A stretch of 64,000 nt of DNA from Bufo bufo. Taxonomy: Eukaryota > Chordata > Amphibia > Anura > Bufonidae. Below, one piece after another: positions 11,115-21,761 of the stretch. Every line of letters begins with the position of its first letter. The first letter of the stretch is position 1. The notes under the pieces were generated by a model. The model saw only the letters and a list, made by a program, of their open reading frames with translations. It did not search any database and was not told where the DNA came from. The stretch lies in assembly GCF_905171765.1 (NCBI RefSeq), contig NC_053390.1, forward strand, positions 592,621,793-592,685,792, given 5' to 3'. The position numbers and the translations under genes are program-made.

Positions 11115-11600
11115 AAGGGGCGTAACTATAATTCTTAGGGGCCCATAGCAAAATAAGATGGAGCACCCATCACCCAGTGTAAGAAACTTAAAATAGTAGC
11201 ATAAATAGCAATAATTAATGGTATGTATACAGGACCATATATCAGAAAATCCACATTATAGCAAAAAGCTGCCATATTGTTACAATCTTCTTGTACCTGA
11301 CTAGGCCCCCTCAATCTCTGGGACCCATAGAAAGTGCTATGGCTGTTATAACTATAGCTACAACCATGGTTTTCACTCAGAGCAGGTGGGAGATATTGTG
11401 AATCAGCTCCAAGCAGAAATTTAATTTCACACCACTGCAGATAAAACAGGGATCTATAAAAGGCATGTTTTTCCTGCTCTCCATGCCCTAAAAATAGTGA
11501 CAACAGTAGTTTTGCATGGTAAAAACTGACAGACTCTATTCTGCAAAAAAACTTGCTCTTGACAGGCCACAGTGAAAGCATGGCATGGCTTGATGCATTA
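11115..11600. repeat. Dispersed repeat beginning AGGGGCGTAACTATA (MITE-like)
   Basis: GGGGCGTAACTATAATTCTTAGGGGCCC at the left side is typical of abundant short DNA-element ends in frog genomes, from family memory. No clean right end was located. A 148-codon minus-strand open frame (11135-11581) overlaps it but has no recognisable domain and no supporting context. Confidence 0.35.
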
Positions 11601-12162
11601 TATGACCCTAGAAGCTTTACTAATTATAAAAATGTGTCTAAACTTCCACTTTAACAATTGCATTAATTAATTTACAAAATGAAGTCACTAATCATTTAGG
11701 GCAGAGAAAGAGGACAAGCATGCCCCCTTCCCCTTATTATAAGGTGTCCAGGTTAAATCATGAAGTCTCTGCTGTCCCTTTGCACAATGAACAGCTTTTT
11801 TGTAGATATATGCAACATGTAATAAAAAGGAACCAAAATGATGCCCGTTTTCACCCTAAAAAAAGTAGTTTGTTTTCCCCCTAGGGTGGAAATTTATTTG
11901 AGATATTAATATAGATAAATAAAATGGTGACGTCATCACTGATCATCACTTCATGCGAGATTTTGTGTGGTTTCTTCAATCAAGATGGCCGCAACGTCCT
12001 ATCGGTGAGAAAATGGATGAGGTGAGTATGTATTTTTTCTTTTACCACCTTTTCAACAAAAATAGTTACCACGAATCACGAAGAAATTTGGCTTTTCCGC
12101 CGAATATTTTTTTTTCAGAAATTAGGATCGAAGTCAATTTGTTTGCTTAATAGGGGCAGCTC
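11601..12162. other. Unassigned AT-rich DNA
   Basis: No gene or clear repeat ends. A segment at about 11920-12000 (GTGACGTCATCACTGATCATCAC and AAGATGGCCGCAACG) is more GC-rich than its surroundings and might be the edge of a MITE, but no inverted partner was found. Confidence 0.4.
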
Positions 12163-12169
12163 CAGTGGC

Positions 12170-12680
12170 GTAACGATCACAGTTGCGACCGGGCCCGCAG
12201 CCCCGCAAGTGTTTTTTTTTTTTTTTTAAGTGCGGTGGCCAGGCCCTCCCTGTATTTCATGTGCGGCTGCACTGCACTGCACTGAATTCTATTCCTTATC
12301 TTGTCATCACGAGACCCGAGGATCACAGCTGGGACTGGGAGGGTATCGTGATTGCTATTTGCGCGCCACCTAACTGAAGCTTGCCACAGCCCGCAACTTA
12401 GTACAGAACGGAACAAGTAGGTAGTATTTTTTAGTTTTTTTAATAATGTATGGCACTGCCCTGGCACACTATTCCTGCTTTATCCCAGGAGGGGGGGGGG
12501 GGATACGAGGTGAGGTGATGATCAGTGGTGCGGCAGTGCTGGCTGCGGCCGGCTGTATGAGGGCAGGAGGGCACGGGCAGCAAAAGCAAATCCTTGATTG
12601 GGGCTCAGCTCCGGGGGCAAAATCATCAAACAAGTGGCAAAACAAATATATACAGTGGCCTTGGGGGCAAAAAATGGAAT
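12170..12680. repeat. Dispersed repeat fragment beginning AGTGGCGTAACGATC
   Basis: The block starts with CAGTGGCGTAAC, again a common short DNA-element end. It contains homopolymer runs (T16 at 12212-12227, G10 at 12492) and an imperfect CACTGCACTGCACTG triplet. No right end is clear. Opposite-strand open frames here (12177-12467, 12469-12804) are not credible proteins. Confidence 0.35.
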
Positions 12681-12732
12681 AAAATAGATATATTATATAT
12701 CCATTTCTCTCCTCTGTATATAATTCATTTAA

Positions 12733-12741
12733 CCCCCTCTG

Positions 12742-12780
<39 letters not shown>

Positions 12781-12784
12781 GGGG
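12733..12784. repeat. (TA)n microsatellite flanked by inverted CCCCCTCTGTA
   Basis: About 26 bp of alternating TA lie between CCCCCTCTGTATG on the left and CACAGAGGGGGC on the right, so the whole tract can fold into one hairpin. Further CCATTT and AAATGG repeats outside extend the symmetry imperfectly. Confidence 0.8.
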
Positions 12785-13070
12785 CAAAAATGGAATATAT
12801 ACATAGGTGGAAAAATGGATATATAATATGTTTTATGTGAGTAAGGATGCTGGGTGGTTGGAGAAGTAGGGGGGGGGTGGAGAAGGGGGAGGGAGGGGTG
12901 GATGGAGGGGTTAGTAGTACAGTACTATATGCACATTGTAAAAAAAAAAATTATAATAATCTGCAAAATACTATATATTTGTGTCAGAAGTTGTGCTTTT
13001 GAAATTTTTAGAATAATGATACAGCCATTTGATTTGATACTTTTGTGCTGATTATTATTTTTTCTCTATA

Positions 13071-13300
13071 TTAAGGGACACTATAGTCACCAGAACCACA
13101 ACAGCTAAACGTAGTAGTTCTGGTGTCTATAGCATGTCTCTGCAAGCTTTATGTAAACACTGCCTTTTCAGAAAAAAAGGCAGTATTTACTGTACATTAA
13201 TGCCAAGGAACACCTCTAGTGGCCACTCATAAGATTGCCACTAGAGGTGCTTCCTAATCTAGTGTTGCACAACATGGAGAGCATGATTGCATGCTAGGGT
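13071..13300. repeat. TTAA-flanked MITE fragment (AAGGGACACTATAGTCACC end)
   Basis: TTAAGGGACACTATAGTCACCAGAAC at 13071 matches, by family memory, a very common frog TTAA-target MITE end (piggyBac or Kolobok type). An internal inverted pair, CCTCTAGTGGC and GCCACTAGAGG at about 13212-13253, supports a hairpin-type repeat. The right terminus is not recognisable, so the copy is probably truncated. Confidence 0.5.
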
Positions 13301-13849
13301 GTGGGGAGGCGGGATCCAGGGGGACCAAGTAAATTCTTGGCCAGGGTCCAATCAATATTGAAGATGGCTCTGGTTATGACAACAGAGCTTTCCACTCATT
13401 GTTTTCATAGCTTCACTTGAATCCTTTACTGGGAGTTTACAGAATCGAAGTCCCATGCTGGCGTTCAAAGTTTTGGCCCCAATATGTTACCAGATTGCAA
13501 TCAATTTTATTTTATGTCTATTGCACATTATATCATATTTTAAAATAAAAATAAAAATAGCACTGTGGGCAGCGCTATTTTAATGGTACATCACCAAGAT
13601 TTTCCTTGTGACAAAACCAGTGAGTGAATTAATCTTCTTTATGATAATAATATCAAATCTAATGAAATAATTTGGATAAAGTGGATTATTGATTAGATAT
13701 TTGAGGAATAGTGTTGATTGTGAATATTATAATCGCAAATTTTTATTGTGAATATCGGCATTTCGAGAATTCGCAAAAATGTAGAATATAGTGCTATATA
13801 TTAGTAATCGCGAATATTCTAGATTTTCTTTTCATCAGTAACCTCCCTT

Positions 13850-13960
13850 CTTGCTTGTGGGCCAATGAGAAGGCTGCAATATCTTTGTCAGAGCTTAGCA
13901 GCATCCCTAGCAACCAATAGGAAAGTTGCCTACCCCTTACTATATAAGAAACTCCCCAGC
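13850..13960 (+). promoter_or_regulatory. CCAAT and TATA-like boxes inside the hAT element
   Basis: GGGCCAATGAG, AACCAATAGG and a following CTATATAAGAAAC are spaced like a pol II core promoter. Copy 2 keeps the same boxes (33815-33900). In an autonomous relative they would drive the transposase. Here no coding sequence follows. The promoter reading is inferred from motifs only. Confidence 0.4.
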
Positions 13961-14262
13961 AGACATTTTCTGCAGTTTTTTTTGCAGTTCTGAGAGAGAG
14001 CGAGAGAGCGCAGTGCCATTGCTGTGCTCTGTGCTTTCATCTGGATCCTATTCCTTAGTTAGCTCACATATATAATACAGATAGTTAGTGGGATATAGTC
14101 AGTTTAGGTTAGATGGTGATATAGTGTAGCTGATAGGTTCCAGTGCAGGGTGTTAGGTAGTGTGATAGGAATTACTGTTTCTCTGCTGTCCATACATACA
14201 TGCTACAGACATAGTGCTGTGATGTCACAACAACACTTAGTGCACCAATCAGTAATATCTAC

Positions 14263-14765
14263 TGTGAGGGATTAGCTCTATCTCTGGGGGGTTTCAGTCA
14301 CTTATTTCTCGCTGAAAACTGTGTTGCAGTCCAAACAGTGCATTTATTTTGGCACACCAGCAATACCAGAACAACAAAACAATAAACAAACACCTGCCCG
14401 GATGGGATCTAACTAAACATGCAATACAATCCCTGACTCACCTATACAGTGCTGTTCAGATACAGTGTCAGATCCGGCTTCCTCAGCCAAGCGTATACCA
14501 GCCCCCCGGCTGTAACACGGTCAGTCCTGACTATTTCCTAGCCTCATGATTTATCAGCCAAGCGCAGCTGAAACCAAACATCCAGAGCCTCACCTGGCCT
14601 CTGGTTGTAACCACACCCCCAACTGACAGTCTGGGATGGGCTTTCACTCCCCAGTAATGATTGTGGCAGCTTGTGCTGCCTCAGACCTGCTGATTGATGG
14701 GGAAGAGATGGAAAAACCTGCCATACACCTCCCCTAATAAACATGAGGCCTGGCACTGTCTCATA
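14263..14765 (+). mobile_element. Solo-LTR-like insertion in hAT copy 1
   Basis: Comparison with copy 2 shows a clean ~503-bp insertion in the sequence AATATCTACTCAGACC. It begins TGTGAGGG, carries AATAAA at about 14737, and is flanked by CTAC on both sides (14259-14262 and 14766-14769). A TG start, a polyadenylation signal near the 3' end and a 4-bp duplication fit a solo LTR of a Ty3/gypsy-like or ERV-like element. The 3' end reads CATA rather than the usual CA, so the exact border is uncertain. It has no coding capacity. Confidence 0.55.
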
Positions 14766-14967
14766 CTACTCAGACCTAATGAAATGTAAAGTTGCATGTA
14801 TTGCGCCAAAAATATGCGCATCATTAGTGCCGATTTGCGCAGTCGCGAAAAAAAAATGAATGGAGATCACGAATTCTAGAATTCGCTAATTTATTGCAAT
14901 TATGCAAAAAATTAACGAAATATCGCGAAAACGAATATTGCCTATGCCGCTCATCACTATTGAAGAA

Positions 14968-15632
14968 TAAAAGACAATGAAGTACTTAAAGGCTGACCAT
15001 AAAATCAAGGTTAGAGGATACATTACAGAGTATGAAAAGCATTAAGAAAATCCACCATAAATAGTAATAAAACCCTTGTCAGATAAAGGAGCAATTTAAC
15101 TGTAAGAAAACCTGACATGTTCAGGGTCAGAGCAGCATATGTGCAATTAAAATGAAACAACTTAATTTTGATACTCCCTAGCAACTGATTGATTTTACAC
15201 CATCAGTGTTGACTATACACTAAGAAACAAATTAGGAGCCAGTTTAAAACAAAGTTTTTAATCCTTGTTTAATGGATTTTAGTACCTCAGGCAGTGCACT
15301 GTTGTAAAAATGATTCAAATGTGCCCTGTCTCTGTGTAATCAATAAAACTTCCACTATAAGATTGGTTCAGTTCCAAGTACTTCGTACCAGGGTTGGCCA
15401 TGCTGTGTTTGTAGAATTCTTAATAAGCCATCTATCACTATTTATATACACAGCATTCATTAGATACAAAATCCTTTAGCTTATTAGCAATGAAGTCAGC
15501 CAAACAATCAAATCAAAAGGTCCCCTTTTAACAAATATGTACTTTACGCAAAACATACATCATATTTCTAAATAAAGTGTCAAAGGTTGACTGAAATAAA
15601 TTCTTCCTGCTATTGCATACAGGTATATGCCT
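14968..15632. other. Unassigned AT-rich DNA
   Basis: No conserved reading frame, RNA gene or terminal repeats seen. It precedes the L1-A target site at 15633. Confidence 0.55.
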
Positions 15633-15648
15633 ATAAACAGTATAAAAA
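15633..15648 (+). repeat. Target-site duplication, first copy (L1-A left flank)
   Basis: ATAAACAGTATAAAAA occurs here, again at 21762-21777 after the L1-A tail, and (first 15 bases) at 28761-28775 after the PLE. It is the target duplication shared by the two retroelements. Confidence 0.9.
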
Positions 15649-15749
15649 AGGGGGGCGGAGCCAGCGCCGGTCTGAGATGGCCGCTTGATTCTGAGCTCCG
15701 TCTTACTGACAAGCTTTAGCACCAGCAATCTTCTGCTTTCCACCCGAAA

Positions 15750-16826
15750 ATGGTGAAAATAGGCAACCCCAAGGCAGGGGAACACCTCAGCTCTAACAAA
15801 AATCTTGTCCAAGGGGGTGATATGGACAAATTCATCAAAAAAGCGGCTGCAGCTTTCGTCGCACGTGATTCTAAGATGGCGCCGACTCAACAACAGAAAA
15901 CAGCTCAGCAGAATAAATCGGACGAAGAGAGCGATACTGAAGAGCTACAAGGTAGGGGGGCCCTCCCGATCACCAGGAACTACCTGAAAAATACCTTAAA
16001 TAAAGCACTGGAGCCCCTGCTCAGCGAATTCGCTGCAATGCGACAGGATATGAGGCAAGTGGGTGAGCGAGTCGAGACGCTCGAGAACAACCAAGCCCAG
16101 ATGCTGGATCACCAAAAAGCTACAACGAACACCTTCCGTAGATGTAGCACTTACCTGAACGAGATGCAGAACGCTTTGGAGGATCAAGAGAACAGGGGAC
16201 GCCGGAACAATCTACGGGTAAGAGGAATCCCTGAAACCGTTCTCCCTGGTGATATCCCTGCTGCTATCATCTCTCTCTGTGCCTCCCTCCTTGGCCCTGA
16301 TTTCGTACCAGAGATCATAATTGAAAGGGCACATAGGGCCTTACGGCCTAAACCGAAAGCGGACGAACCCCCAAGGGACATCATCTGCAAGTTTCTGAAT
16401 TTCCAGGTCAAGTCTGCTGTCCAGGAGGCTGCCAGAAATAGATCTGACATTCTGTTTGAAGGAGCGCTAGTATCGATTTATCAGGACTTGGCCCCTTCCA
16501 CCTTAAAGAAGCGCAAACACCTTAAACCTCTAACGGAATGGCTGAGGGCTAACAGAATTTTATACAAGTGGAACTTTCCATTTGGCCTCTCCTTCTCCCA
16601 AGGTGGTCGCCGATTTAACATCACCTCACATGCTGATTTAGAGGCCGTCTATGATCATCTCGAAATTCCACCCATGCAAATAGAAAACTGGGATCAGTTC
16701 CAAGACCTCTTTGCCTTACCTGAAGTTCCAGAAACGGCTGCCTTCTCCCTGCATCATACTCCTAAGTCTCACAAAACGGGAAAAAGAGGCCGTCACCTAA
16801 CACCCAAGAGACTGGCACAAGAGTGA
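15750..16826 (+). CDS. L1-A ORF1 protein (RNA-binding chaperone)
   Basis: A 358-residue protein starting at ATG 15750. In the L1 family, ORF1p forms trimers, binds element RNA and acts as a nucleic-acid chaperone in cytoplasmic RNPs. Visible here: a charged N-terminus, a probable coiled coil (about residues 85-150, EFAAMRQDMRQVGERVETLE then NEMQNALEDQ), then the RRM-like domain with the signature ENRGRRNNLRVRGIPE (about 146-161). Further C-terminal are ERAHRALRPKP and a C-terminal domain with YQDLAPSTLKKR. No zinc knuckle is present, unlike some Tx1 relatives. The length is normal for the family and there are no disruptions. It sits about 660 bp upstream of ORF2 on the same transcript. Confidence 0.9.
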   Translation: MVKIGNPKAGEHLSSNKNLVQGGDMDKFIKKAAAAFVARDSKMAPTQQQKTAQQNKSDEESDTEELQGRGALPITRNYLKNTLNKALEPLLSEFAAMRQDMRQVGERVETLENNQAQMLDHQKATTNTFRRCSTYLNEMQNALEDQENRGRRNNLRVRGIPETVLPGDIPAAIISLCASLLGPDFVPEIIIERAHRALRPKPKADEPPRDIICKFLNFQVKSAVQEAARNRSDILFEGALVSIYQDLAPSTLKKRKHLKPLTEWLRANRILYKWNFPFGLSFSQGGRRFNITSHADLEAVYDHLEIPPMQIENWDQFQDLFALPEVPETAAFSLHHTPKSHKTGKRGRHLTPKRLAQE

Positions 16827-17490
16827 CACCTTCAACCACCCAGCTATAACCATGGACAGGGGTGATATTCAACTACAGGACTTTAGTGGATCTATCCAGA
16901 GATTCAGCTTCTTTTTGCACAGTCTAGTTCATTTCTGCTAGTAGATCCACTATATAACCCCTTAATAGTCATGTTTAAATTCGCCTATATCAGATAATGC
17001 TTCCAATGCATATGTCTATTAGCTATCTAACCCTGTCCCTCTCCCTTTCCATTTTCTAATCGGCCTTACTCAATCCCTTCACCCCTAGGCTTTTCCACTA
17101 TAGCCTAACTAGACCCTTTTCGCTCCCCATTAGGGTTCCTGTCAATTGATTGTTAGTTTTTAAATGCTAACCCATTTTCAGGTAGCATCCATACGTGCTA
17201 AACGTCACGTAAACAGGTCTTAGACCAATTCTCCCCCATGCTTTACACTAGTGGTTCTCGTTCCACTCTATGTTATTTTTTGTATTTTTCTTTTGTTCTC
17301 ATTGTTTCCCCTGTCCCGTTACTTTATTTTAGGTACCTGACAAAGACTTTCTTGACAATCCAGCGATACAAGCAGGTTTGCGGTTTTACAGCTTCTCCTC
17401 CGGATGGGGTAGGGCCTCTTCAGATCGTGAGTGTTCTCTCTTGGGGGTCCAGCACACACCTTACTCATGTGTTCACAATAATAATTAACT
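16827..17490 (+). other. L1-A inter-ORF spacer
   Basis: About 660 bp with stops in all three forward frames between ORF1 and ORF2. Such a gap means ORF2 must be translated by reinitiation or internal entry, since no overlap or frameshift could join the two. A short open frame at 17238-17498 touches the ORF2 start but has no recognisable domain. Confidence 0.6.
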
Positions 17491-20400
17491 ATGGCTGACA
17501 TCCATATAGCTTCCTATAATGTGAAAGGTTTTAACTCGCCCTCTAAGAGAAGCCAGATCTTCTCCATCCTGCGCAAGGAGGGAGCTGATGTGCTGCTCCT
17601 CCAAGAGACACACTTCAGATTCAACCATTTCCCTAACATGGAATTTTCTCATTATCCCATCTGGTTCCATAGTGGGGGGGCCACTGCCTCGTCTGGAGGA
17701 GTAAGTATTGGTTTTAAGAGGAAGATACCTTTCAAACCTACCAACCACCTCCAAGATCCAGAGGGCAGATTTATCATGGTGAAAGGTTACATAGGTTCCC
17801 AAATGTACTCCTTTATTAACCTGTACGTTCCTAATATCAATCAGGCTAAATGGCTTTCCTCCATAGTTCAAACAATTTCCTCTTTCAAGGAAGGTATAGT
17901 TATGGTAGGAGGAGATCTTAACACAGCCCTCGATCCGCAGATAGACTCTTCCTCACACAAAACTCCCCATTCTAAGCGCTCCCTAAAGTTCATTAAAAAC
18001 TTCTTCTGGGATCTCCACTTAGTAGACGTATGGCGCACCCTATACCCTAACACTCTAGATTATACATTCTATTCTTATGTCCACGGTTCATACCACCGTA
18101 TAGACTACATCTTCATATCTAAAGAGCACTTGCAACTATGCCAAAAGGCTAGTATTGGGTCTATACACCTGTCTGACCATGCTCCTATATACCTAATGGT
18201 AACCTCCCCTATGCAAAAACCCAAGAGTTTTAGTTGGAGATTGAACGAATCTATCCTAGGTAATACTGAAGCGGTTGGAAAAATAGCCTCGTTACTGGAT
18301 GAGTACTTTAAACTTAATTCCCTTCCAGAATTATCTCCCCAAATCACCTGGGACGCTCATAAACCCTTCATTAGAGGTGAATTTATTAGCATTGGCTCCC
18401 ATTTAAAGAAATTGCGGGAAGGCAAAATTAATAATCTCCTCTCCACAATAAGGAAGCTTGAAGCAGGCCATAAAAAATCCAGGACTGAAATTCAACTTCA
18501 GGAACTTTCCAAAGCTAGAGCAGAACTAAGGGCCCTATTACAGAGTAAATCAGCAAAATATTACCTTAACTCCCAATATAAATTTTATGCACATGGCGAC
18601 AAAGCCACCAAATTTATAATAAGCAGAATAAAGGCAAGGAGAACAGACAATTATATACACCAACTCTCTTCACCGAAAGGTGAGCCAATTTTCGCTACAT
18701 CTAAAATAGCTGCTCAATTTAGGGACTACTATGAAGCCCTTTATAATATTCCTCCCTCTTTTTCCCCTTCTGCTCACTCCTTAATAATTGACACCTTCTT
18801 GAAACCCCTGTCATGCCCAAATCTAACTGTTGAACAGAAACAATCCTTAGAGGCTCCATTTACCATCAAAGAGCTATCCTTAGCTGTGGCCCAAATGCCC
18901 CAAGGTAAAAGCCCAGGGCCAGATGGCCTCCCCGCCTCTTATTACAAAATTTTCAAGAAACAACTCCTGCCACATCTTCTCACGGTTTGCAACCAAACCC
19001 TGCAAAACATCTCCCTTTCTAGAGATATGACGTCCGCGCATATTGCCTTGATTCCTAAGGAGGGGAAGGACTCCAAAATGTGTGCTAATTATAGGCCAAT
19101 ATCTTTACTCAACATAGATCTTAAGCTTTTAGCGAAACTTTTGGCTAACCGTTTGGCGGTCCTTCTCCCTCTTCTGGTACATGTGGACCAGGTGGGCTTT
19201 GTCCGAGGTAGGGAAGGCAGGGACAATACGGCTAGAGTTATCAATATACTTTGCCATGCCAAATGTACTTCCACTCCACTTGTACTCCTCAGCACCGACG
19301 CTGAAAAAGCGTTTGATCGCATAAACTGGAATTACTTAAGTCATGTGCTGGATCGGTTCGGCCTACCTGGTCCATATATCAAGGCGGTATTTGCTATGTA
19401 CGAGCAGGCCACAGCACAGGTCATGGTTAATGGCGATCTTTCCACTCCCTTTCGAATACATAACGGTACACGTCAGGGATGCCCGTTATCCCCCCTTCTA
19501 TTCATCCTAGCTATGGAACCCCTTTTAATAAAACTCCGAGCAGACACTAGGATTGAAGGTTCGTGTTTGGGAGGTAGGAGTCATAAACTAGCCGCCTTCG
19601 CAGACGATGTCATGATCATGACCTCTAACCCCAGAGTTTCCCTCCCTTTAATCCAGGAACATTTAAGAACATATAGTGAGGTTTCAGACTTTAAGATCAA
19701 TGAAAGTAAATCCATAATTATTAGTACAGGCATATCTTCTCAACTTAAACGTTCCTTGATGGAAAACTCCCCATTTAATTGGTCATCCCCAACTGTAACC
19801 TACTTAGGAGTAAAGATTAGCCCAAACACCCCAGACCTTTTCTCACTTAACTACACCCCTTTGAAATCCTCCTTATTTGAAGCGTTAGATAAACTCAATA
19901 AATCAGCCCCAACTCTCTCGTGGTTTGGAAGGAAAAACATTCTCTCTTCCCTTGTCATCCCCCGCCTCACTTACCTGCAACAGGTCCTACCAATTCCTAT
20001 CCCAAAATCCTACTATACCGCCCTCAGACAAAAATTTAGTGCATTTATATGGAATGGGAGAAAAGCTAGACTATCTTATTCTTTTCTGTCCCGATCTAGA
20101 GTTACAGGAGGAATTGGCTTGCCAGATCCTGAACTTTATGGGAGGGCCATATTGATGACCAGAGTCGTCGATTGGTTGAGGAATTCAAAAAACAAGTCCT
20201 GGGTCGCCTTAGAACAAAATATCATTGGCATGCCCGCCCGTGCTGTGTGCCTTGGTACTATCCTCCCCCCCTCTATCAATTTACAGTCATACCCAATAAT
20301 TAAAGCTACCATTGAAACATGGAAATGGTGGAACCAATCTCACTGTTCAACCCCCTTCCCTTCTCCTCTGATTATAATCAGTGATATTCTTGGTTCCGCT

Positions 20401-21300
20401 TCCTCTGGACCTCGCAACAACTTCTCCAATTCAATTAGATCCTCAACAGTACCTATACTGCATCTCCTGGAGCCTCAGGGCTTAATGCCCGTGTCTGACA
20501 CTATTAAATCTCTACTCAAGCCCCAACCTTGTGACCTTACTCTTATTCCGCTTGTTAATACTTTCATTCGGAAAAATAATTCAAAAGGTGAGCTTTTGCG
20601 GCCTCTCACCTGGTTTGAAGCCTTAATAATAAATCCAAATCCTCCAAAAAAAACAATTTCACTTATATATAATAAATTGAGATCTCCTCCCCTAACCTCT
20701 AAACCGGCTTTCATTCACTATTGGGAGAAAGAGACGGGCCTGGATATTCCTTTCCAGACCCTTCCTTCATTATTTGAAACCCCTCACAAATCATCCAGAT
20801 GCGTAAGGGCTCAAGAAAACGGTTACAAGATACTATCACAATGGTACATAACACCTATTAAATCAGCACGTTTCACCAGACCCTCTTCTAATAAATGCTG
20901 GAGATGTCAAGATGAACCAGGCACTTTCCTCCATATATGGTGGTCGTGCCCCCCCATAAACAAATGGTGGAAAGAGATCTTTCAATTATGCAATCAAATT
21001 TGCTCCTCCGACATGTCTGCTTCTCCATATGGGGCTTTACTTACTCTTTTCGACAATAAAGCTTCCTTAGCTCCTTCTTACCTCTTTAAACAGCTCTTGC
21101 TAGCGGCCCGTTTGTTAATTCCCAAATATTGGCTGCAAACAATTGTTCCCACAATGGAACAATGGAGGCTCAAGGTAGACCAAATATACAGGTTCGAAGA
21201 ACTAGCATCATGGGAGTCAAGAACACACTTGATATTTATGAAGAGATGGGCCCCATGGACAAAATATAGATTCCCTTCTCCTGTTTTAAATTCAGCTTAG
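17491..21300 (+). CDS. L1-A ORF2 protein: AP-like endonuclease and reverse transcriptase
   Basis: An intact 1,269-residue protein starting at ATG 17491. It nicks target DNA and primes cDNA synthesis there. The N-terminal endonuclease shows YNVKGFNS (8-15), LLQETHF (~36-42), GGDLNTALDP (~145), YHRIDYIF (~206) and SDHAPI (~229). The reverse transcriptase shows GKSPGPDGLP (~473), NYRPISLLN (~530), DAEKAFDR (~603, catalytic Asp), GTRQGCPLSPLLF (~658) and AAFADD (catalytic Asp pair at 705-706). Near the C-terminus is the Cys-rich motif CWRCQDEPGTFLHIWWSC (~1136), as in L1-type ORF2. All catalytic residues are in place. Length and order are normal for L1, with no stop or shift. Confidence 0.95.
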   Translation: MADIHIASYNVKGFNSPSKRSQIFSILRKEGADVLLLQETHFRFNHFPNMEFSHYPIWFHSGGATASSGGVSIGFKRKIPFKPTNHLQDPEGRFIMVKGYIGSQMYSFINLYVPNINQAKWLSSIVQTISSFKEGIVMVGGDLNTALDPQIDSSSHKTPHSKRSLKFIKNFFWDLHLVDVWRTLYPNTLDYTFYSYVHGSYHRIDYIFISKEHLQLCQKASIGSIHLSDHAPIYLMVTSPMQKPKSFSWRLNESILGNTEAVGKIASLLDEYFKLNSLPELSPQITWDAHKPFIRGEFISIGSHLKKLREGKINNLLSTIRKLEAGHKKSRTEIQLQELSKARAELRALLQSKSAKYYLNSQYKFYAHGDKATKFIISRIKARRTDNYIHQLSSPKGEPIFATSKIAAQFRDYYEALYNIPPSFSPSAHSLIIDTFLKPLSCPNLTVEQKQSLEAPFTIKELSLAVAQMPQGKSPGPDGLPASYYKIFKKQLLPHLLTVCNQTLQNISLSRDMTSAHIALIPKEGKDSKMCANYRPISLLNIDLKLLAKLLANRLAVLLPLLVHVDQVGFVRGREGRDNTARVINILCHAKCTSTPLVLLSTDAEKAFDRINWNYLSHVLDRFGLPGPYIKAVFAMYEQATAQVMVNGDLSTPFRIHNGTRQGCPLSPLLFILAMEPLLIKLRADTRIEGSCLGGRSHKLAAFADDVMIMTSNPRVSLPLIQEHLRTYSEVSDFKINESKSIIISTGISSQLKRSLMENSPFNWSSPTVTYLGVKISPNTPDLFSLNYTPLKSSLFEALDKLNKSAPTLSWFGRKNILSSLVIPRLTYLQQVLPIPIPKSYYTALRQKFSAFIWNGRKARLSYSFLSRSRVTGGIGLPDPELYGRAILMTRVVDWLRNSKNKSWVALEQNIIGMPARAVCLGTILPPSINLQSYPIIKATIETWKWWNQSHCSTPFPSPLIIISDILGSASSGPRNNFSNSIRSSTVPILHLLEPQGLMPVSDTIKSLLKPQPCDLTLIPLVNTFIRKNNSKGELLRPLTWFEALIINPNPPKKTISLIYNKLRSPPLTSKPAFIHYWEKETGLDIPFQTLPSLFETPHKSSRCVRAQENGYKILSQWYITPIKSARFTRPSSNKCWRCQDEPGTFLHIWWSCPPINKWWKEIFQLCNQICSSDMSASPYGALLTLFDNKASLAPSYLFKQLLLAARLLIPKYWLQTIVPTMEQWRLKVDQIYRFEELASWESRTHLIFMKRWAPWTKYRFPSPVLNSA

Positions 21301-21654
21301 ATAAGAGATTCTAAACGCACGAGATCACACTGAATTTCCCCTCTAACCTCTAGACATGTCTATATGAAATACTAAGTATTGAGATCCACATCATAACCTA
21401 CTCCCTTCATGAAGATCCGTAGTGTTAGTCCTTATGGAATCCTGAACCTTCTTTCTCTTCTTCTTCGCTATGTATTGCTTGAGAAATATTGAACATTTAG
21501 GCTGTGTTTTTTGCATACTGAAATGTAACAGTCCTTTGTCTAACTCTGCACAGTCTAAACTATTAATGCTTTGTATCTGTCCGGTACCACTTTACACCAC
21601 TGTTGGTGTTGTTCAAGTTGTATTTTCCTCAACTGAAAATAAAGCTTTTAAAAA

Positions 21655-21690
<36 letters not shown>

Positions 21691-21729
21691 AGATGACTAA
21701 AATCGCATGGATTATAAAAATCGAGATGA

Positions 21730-21761
<32 letters not shown>
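21301..21761 (+). terminator. L1-A 3' UTR, AATAAA and bipartite A-rich tail
   Basis: The 3' UTR is about 335 bp, with AATAAA at 21638-21643 followed by 31 A (21657-21687). Then come 44 bp of non-A sequence containing TCAAGATGACTAAAAT and TCGAGATGACTAAAA, a degenerate internal repeat, and a second 31-A run (21732-21762) that ends at the target duplication. The non-A block could be a short 3' transduction or a tail made in two priming events. Confidence 0.8.

Larger units (their letters stand above)
13709..14959. mobile_element. Non-autonomous hAT element, copy 1
   Basis: The element begins TAGTGTTGAT and ends CTCATCACTA. It is flanked by an 8-bp target duplication with one mismatch, TTGAGGAA (13701-13708) and TTGAAGAA (14960-14967). 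An 8-bp duplication with TAG ends fits the hAT superfamily. Copy 2 lies at 33657-34429. Both contain the same internal stretch with GCTTGTGGGCCAAT, ACCAATAGGAAAGTTGCC and CTATATAAG (CCAAT and TATA boxes), so each copy carries promoter-like sequence. Copy 1 is longer because of an insertion at 14263-14765. Confidence 0.8.
15649..21761 (+). mobile_element. L1-A: full-length L1-type LINE with intact ORF1 and ORF2
   Basis: The element has a short GC-rich leader of about 100 bp (15649-15749), ORF1, a ~660-bp spacer, ORF2, a short 3' UTR with AATAAA at 21638, and a two-part poly(A) tail. A 16-bp target duplication flanks it. Both reading frames are open from start to stop, so this copy may be young and potentially competent for retrotransposition. 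It is related to L1-D and L1-B in the window and less close to L1-C. Confidence 0.9.

Noticed and set aside
11135..11581. 148-codon minus-strand frame
   Set aside because: No conserved motif and it overlaps a MITE-like repeat. Length is compatible with chance.
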